Source of the DNA: Actinocorallia herbida
GTDB taxonomy: Bacteria > Actinomycetota > Actinomycetes > Streptosporangiales > Streptosporangiaceae
Length of the DNA stretch: 64,000 bases
Direction: 5' to 3'
Assembly: GCF_003751225.1 (NCBI RefSeq)
Contig: NZ_RJKE01000001.1
Location: 6,758,001-6,822,000 of the forward strand
Both the position numbers and the translations under genes were made by a program. Shown piece by piece: positions 61,644-64,000 of the stretch (position 1 is its first letter; the number at the start of each line of letters is the position of its first letter). The notes beneath the pieces were generated by a model. The model saw nothing but the letters and a program-made list of their open reading frames with translations. It did not search any database and was not told where the DNA came from.

Positions 61644-63779
61644 TCATTCGAAGCGGGTGGCCGCGGCGCCGGTGCCGCGGCCGACCAGCGAGGCCGCGGC
61701 GCCGGTGGCCGCCGCGGTCAGCAGCAGGCCGACGGCCAGGGTGAGGAAGAAGACCGGATCCGGGGCGCCCATGGTCAGCCGGTCGGCGGTGAGCCCTTCG
61801 AGGATCAGCCAGGCGACGCCGAAACCCGCGGCCGACGAGAGCAGCACGACCGCGGCCAGCGGAACCGCGGTCTCGTAGGCGATCACCCGGCGCAGCACCC
61901 CGGGCGGCATCCCCATGAGCCGCATCAGGCCGAGGACCCTGCGCCGGTCGAGCATCGCGGCCGCGGTGGAGACCGCGAGCGAGACCCCTGCGACGAGGAT
62001 CGCCACGAACACGCCGAGGTAGGCGAGACGCGCGAGGTTCCCGACGGCCCCGCGCAGCCCGAGGTCGGCGAGGTCGCCCCGGCTGAGCGCCGGAACCGTC
62101 GTCAGGCCCGAGGAGTCCAGCGCGGTGCGGGCCCGCTCCAGCCCGGCGGGGGTGCCGTCGGTCAACGCGAACGCCATCGACGGCGCCAGCCCGCGCAGAC
62201 CCGGGATCGGACGCGACGCGGCGGGCGCGTCGGACCTGGCGGCGAGGAACGACCCGGGTTCGAACCGCAGGTACCGGGTGCCGGAGGCGACGGGGAACCC
62301 GAGCGCGCGGGCATCGTCGGCCGAGACGGCAAGGAACTCCCGCTCGGGCGGCCCGTAGGCGACGATGAGCCTTTGTGCGCCCGAGGCCGCGGCGCGCAGC
62401 ACCCCGGGTTCGGCGGCCCCGGACGCGATCCCCGCGAAAAGGCTGTGCACCGGGGAGCGGCCGGGACCGGTGTCGGGGGTGGTGACCCGGTCGACCGAGC
62501 TCGCGGAACCCGCGAAGACGCTCACCGTGAACACCGCGACGACCATGCCGGCGACCGAGCGGAACGCGGCGCCGGGCGTCGCCCTGATCCGGCCGCCCGC
62601 GATGGCGCCCGCCGCGCCCCCAGCCCGCCGCTCCAGGAGGCGGCCCGCGAGCAGCGTCAGCCAGGGGCCGACGACGGCGATGCCCGCGGTGGTGAGCACG
62701 AACCCGCCGAAGAGGAGCACCTGGCGGGTCGCCGAGGAGAAGGCGTCGCCCCGCAGGGTCGCGGTGGCCATGACCGCGAGGCCCGCGGCGAGCGGCAGCG
62801 CCCGCCAGGCCGTCGGGACGCGTTCGCGGCGCTGCCGGGCCGCGCCGAGCGGGCCGATCCCAGCGCGGTGGATCCGCCACGCCGCCGCGACGGCGGCCAC
62901 CGCGGCGGTCACCCCGACGGTGAGGGCGGCCGTCGCCGGGGAGACCGCGAGGGCGGTGGCGTACAGCCTGCCGTCGCCGACGGGCAGCAGCGCCGCGACC
63001 GGGCGCAGCGCCCACGCCAGCAGCACCCCGGCCGCGCCGCCGGCGAGCGCGACCGTGCCCATCTCCCAGGCGGCGAGCCGGGCGAGCGCGCCCGGCGTCG
63101 CGCCGATCAGGCGGAGCGTCGCGAAGCTCTCGGCGCGCGCGGCGGCGCCGAGCCGGGTGGTGATCCCGACGAGCAGCAGCACCGGGAAGAAGACCGCGAC
63201 GCCGCCGATGAGCATGACGGTCCGGTAGGAGCCGCCGCGCTGGGCGGCCTGGGTGTCCAGGGCGGTGATGACCGTCGCGGTCGCCAGGGACGCCACGCGT
63301 TCCGGCGCCGCGCCCTTGACGGCGACGAGGGCGTCCGGGCCTGGCAGGGCGGACGGGGGCAGCGTCCCGGCGAGGACGCCGTACCGGTCGCCCAGTTCGG
63401 CGGACGGCGTCGCGGCGACGAGTTCGGCGAGCGCGGGCGAGGCGTAGTAGGCGCCCGGGGAAGGCGGCGCCCCGAGACCCGGCACGGTCACCCGCGTTCC
63501 GGGACCTGCCGCGATGTCCCGCCGGGTGATCGGGACGCCCCGGTGGTAATCGGTGGAAGGCGCCCAGAGCGCCTCGCCCGCGCCGAGCGCCCTGGCCTCC
63601 TCCGACCCCTGGGTGTAGAGCCAGGCGGTGCGCTGCTCGCGGTCCTCCAGACCGCCGCCCGCGCCCCACAGCAGGAGGAACGCCGCGACGCCCAGGGCGA
63701 TGCCCGCGCCGATGCCGAGGAGGCGGCCGAGGGAGGCGCGGCTGCCGAGGAGGGCGAGCCGCGCTGCCGAGAGGTTCAC
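61644..63779 (-). CDS. FtsX-type ABC transporter permease
   Basis: This 711-residue permease has an N-terminal TM helix (LGIGAGIALGVAAFLLLWGAGG), a large extracytoplasmic domain, then two FtsX permease blocks (TRLGAAARAESFATLRLIGATPGALARLAAWE and DRRRVLGLMRLMGMPPGVLRRVIAYE). A total of about ten membrane segments is visible. GTG 63779 overlaps the stop of the ATPase gene (GTGA). It belongs to MacB-like exporters or lipoprotein/peptide-handling systems, with unknown substrate. Confidence 0.9.
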   Translation of the reverse strand: MNLSAARLALLGSRASLGRLLGIGAGIALGVAAFLLLWGAGGGLEDREQRTAWLYTQGSEEARALGAGEALWAPSTDYHRGVPITRRDIAAGPGTRVTVPGLGAPPSPGAYYASPALAELVAATPSAELGDRYGVLAGTLPPSALPGPDALVAVKGAAPERVASLATATVITALDTQAAQRGGSYRTVMLIGGVAVFFPVLLLVGITTRLGAAARAESFATLRLIGATPGALARLAAWEMGTVALAGGAAGVLLAWALRPVAALLPVGDGRLYATALAVSPATAALTVGVTAAVAAVAAAWRIHRAGIGPLGAARQRRERVPTAWRALPLAAGLAVMATATLRGDAFSSATRQVLLFGGFVLTTAGIAVVGPWLTLLAGRLLERRAGGAAGAIAGGRIRATPGAAFRSVAGMVVAVFTVSVFAGSASSVDRVTTPDTGPGRSPVHSLFAGIASGAAEPGVLRAAASGAQRLIVAYGPPEREFLAVSADDARALGFPVASGTRYLRFEPGSFLAARSDAPAASRPIPGLRGLAPSMAFALTDGTPAGLERARTALDSSGLTTVPALSRGDLADLGLRGAVGNLARLAYLGVFVAILVAGVSLAVSTAAAMLDRRRVLGLMRLMGMPPGVLRRVIAYETAVPLAAVVLLSSAAGFGVAWLILEGLTADRLTMGAPDPVFFLTLAVGLLLTAAATGAAASLVGRGTGAAATRFE

Positions 63780-64000
63780 GCGACCACCGCGCCGATCCGC
63801 CCGTCCCGCACGATGACCTCGCGGTCGGCGTACGCCGCGGTGCGGGGATCATGCGTGATGAGGACGACGGTCGTGCCGTCCTCCCGGACGAGGTCGAGCA
63901 TCGCGGTGAGCACGTTCTCGGCCGCCAAGGAGTCGAGGGAGCCTGTGGGCTCGTCCGCGAAGAGCACCTTCGGCCGGGTGATGAGCGCGCGGGCGATCGC
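63776..64000 (-). CDS. ABC transporter ATP-binding protein (N-terminus off window)
   Basis: The last 74 residues of an ATPase: the end of the signature region (IARALITRP), Walker B KVLFADEPTGSLDS, and H-loop LITHD. Reading starts in frame at base 64000, so the gene continues to the right. Together with the FtsX permease this makes a MacB/LolD-like exporter. Confidence 0.92.
   Translation of the reverse strand, partial: AIARALITRPKVLFADEPTGSLDSLAAENVLTAMLDLVREDGTTVVLITHDPRTAAYADREVIVRDGRIGAVVA

Noticed and set aside
1-64000. tRNA, rRNA, prophage or insertion-sequence genes
   Set aside because: No transposase, integrase, structural phage protein or cloverleaf-like sequence was recognised. A tRNA scan would be needed to exclude a tRNA fully.

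Overview
The window is very GC-rich (third codon positions almost all G or C). GTG and TTG starts are common and GTGA stop/start overlaps recur. It carries a conservon (cvnABCD), a 2-methylisoborneol-type terpene operon with an encapsulin gene, PucR, LysR and TetR regulators, a TAT-exported sulfatase, a HelD helicase and an AlkB hydroxylase. Together these point to a filamentous actinomycete chromosome. Streptomyces or a Streptosporangiales genus such as Actinomadura or Actinocorallia would fit, but the exact genus is a guess. I saw no phage, IS element, CRISPR array, rRNA or tRNA gene. The window opens inside a gene on the left (hybrid kinase) and on the right (ABC ATPase).

Layout. 1-3.6 kb: a HAMP-repeat hybrid histidine kinase, translationally coupled to a single-domain response regulator. 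3.6-6.5 kb: a DUF3616 protein and a PoxB-type pyruvate:quinone oxidoreductase. 6.7-8.7 kb (minus): a coupled pair, a CrtC/AttH-like (DUF7064-type) protein and an aminoglycoside/ecdysteroid-kinase-like phosphotransferase. 8.8-8.9 kb: two tandem 54-bp palindromes. 8.9-12.5 kb (minus): conservon cvnA-cvnB-cvnC-cvnD ending in a StyA-like flavoprotein monooxygenase where a P450 is often found. A TPR-type XRE regulator is divergent from it. 14.3-17.4 kb: cold-shock-domain protein, hot-dog protein, a tandem-repeat intergenic region, and an MFS transporter behind a palindromic operator. 17.6-26.7 kb: P-type ATPase, alpha/beta hydrolase, DUF4259 protein, gluconokinase, PucR regulator plus APC permease, and UppP. 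26.7-34.5 kb: Zn-dependent dehydrogenase, sulfatase, DinB-like protein, SMR pump, a TetR divergent from a GH3 glycosidase with a perfect 20-bp palindrome between them, and a histidine phosphatase. 34.5-42.7 kb: NarL-type two-component system, membrane protein, an acetoacetate-decarboxylase-fold protein behind a KstR-like palindrome, PCuAC-like lipoprotein, TetR, a newly read 53-aa ORF, a BBE-type flavoprotein and a Mut7-C RNase-domain protein.

42.7-46.8 kb holds the most interesting system. A terpene cyclase, a GPP C-methyltransferase and an EshA-type cyclic-nucleotide-domain protein (family 2B encapsulin shell) lie in one tight operon closed by a strong terminator. The expected chemistry is methylation of geranyl diphosphate to 2-methyl-GPP, then cyclisation to a C11 terpenoid (2-methylisoborneol or 2-methylenebornane), with the cyclase packed as cargo in the protein shell. 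The cyclase has a short disordered N-terminus containing a GPTGLGT motif that is a candidate loading signal.

47-54.7 kb: secreted polysaccharide deacetylase, P450, an unknown CxxC protein, a 660-bp gene-free stretch with direct repeats, HelD-like helicase, MBL hydrolase, and AlkB alkane hydroxylase behind palindromes. 54.9-64 kb: two paralogous tail-to-tail LysR genes, a FUSC-type membrane protein divergent from the second, an MBL hydrolase, a secreted unknown protein, an ArsR/LLM-oxidoreductase pair and an FtsX-type ABC transporter running off the right edge.

All family assignments are from reading motifs and from memory of the families. No database search was run.
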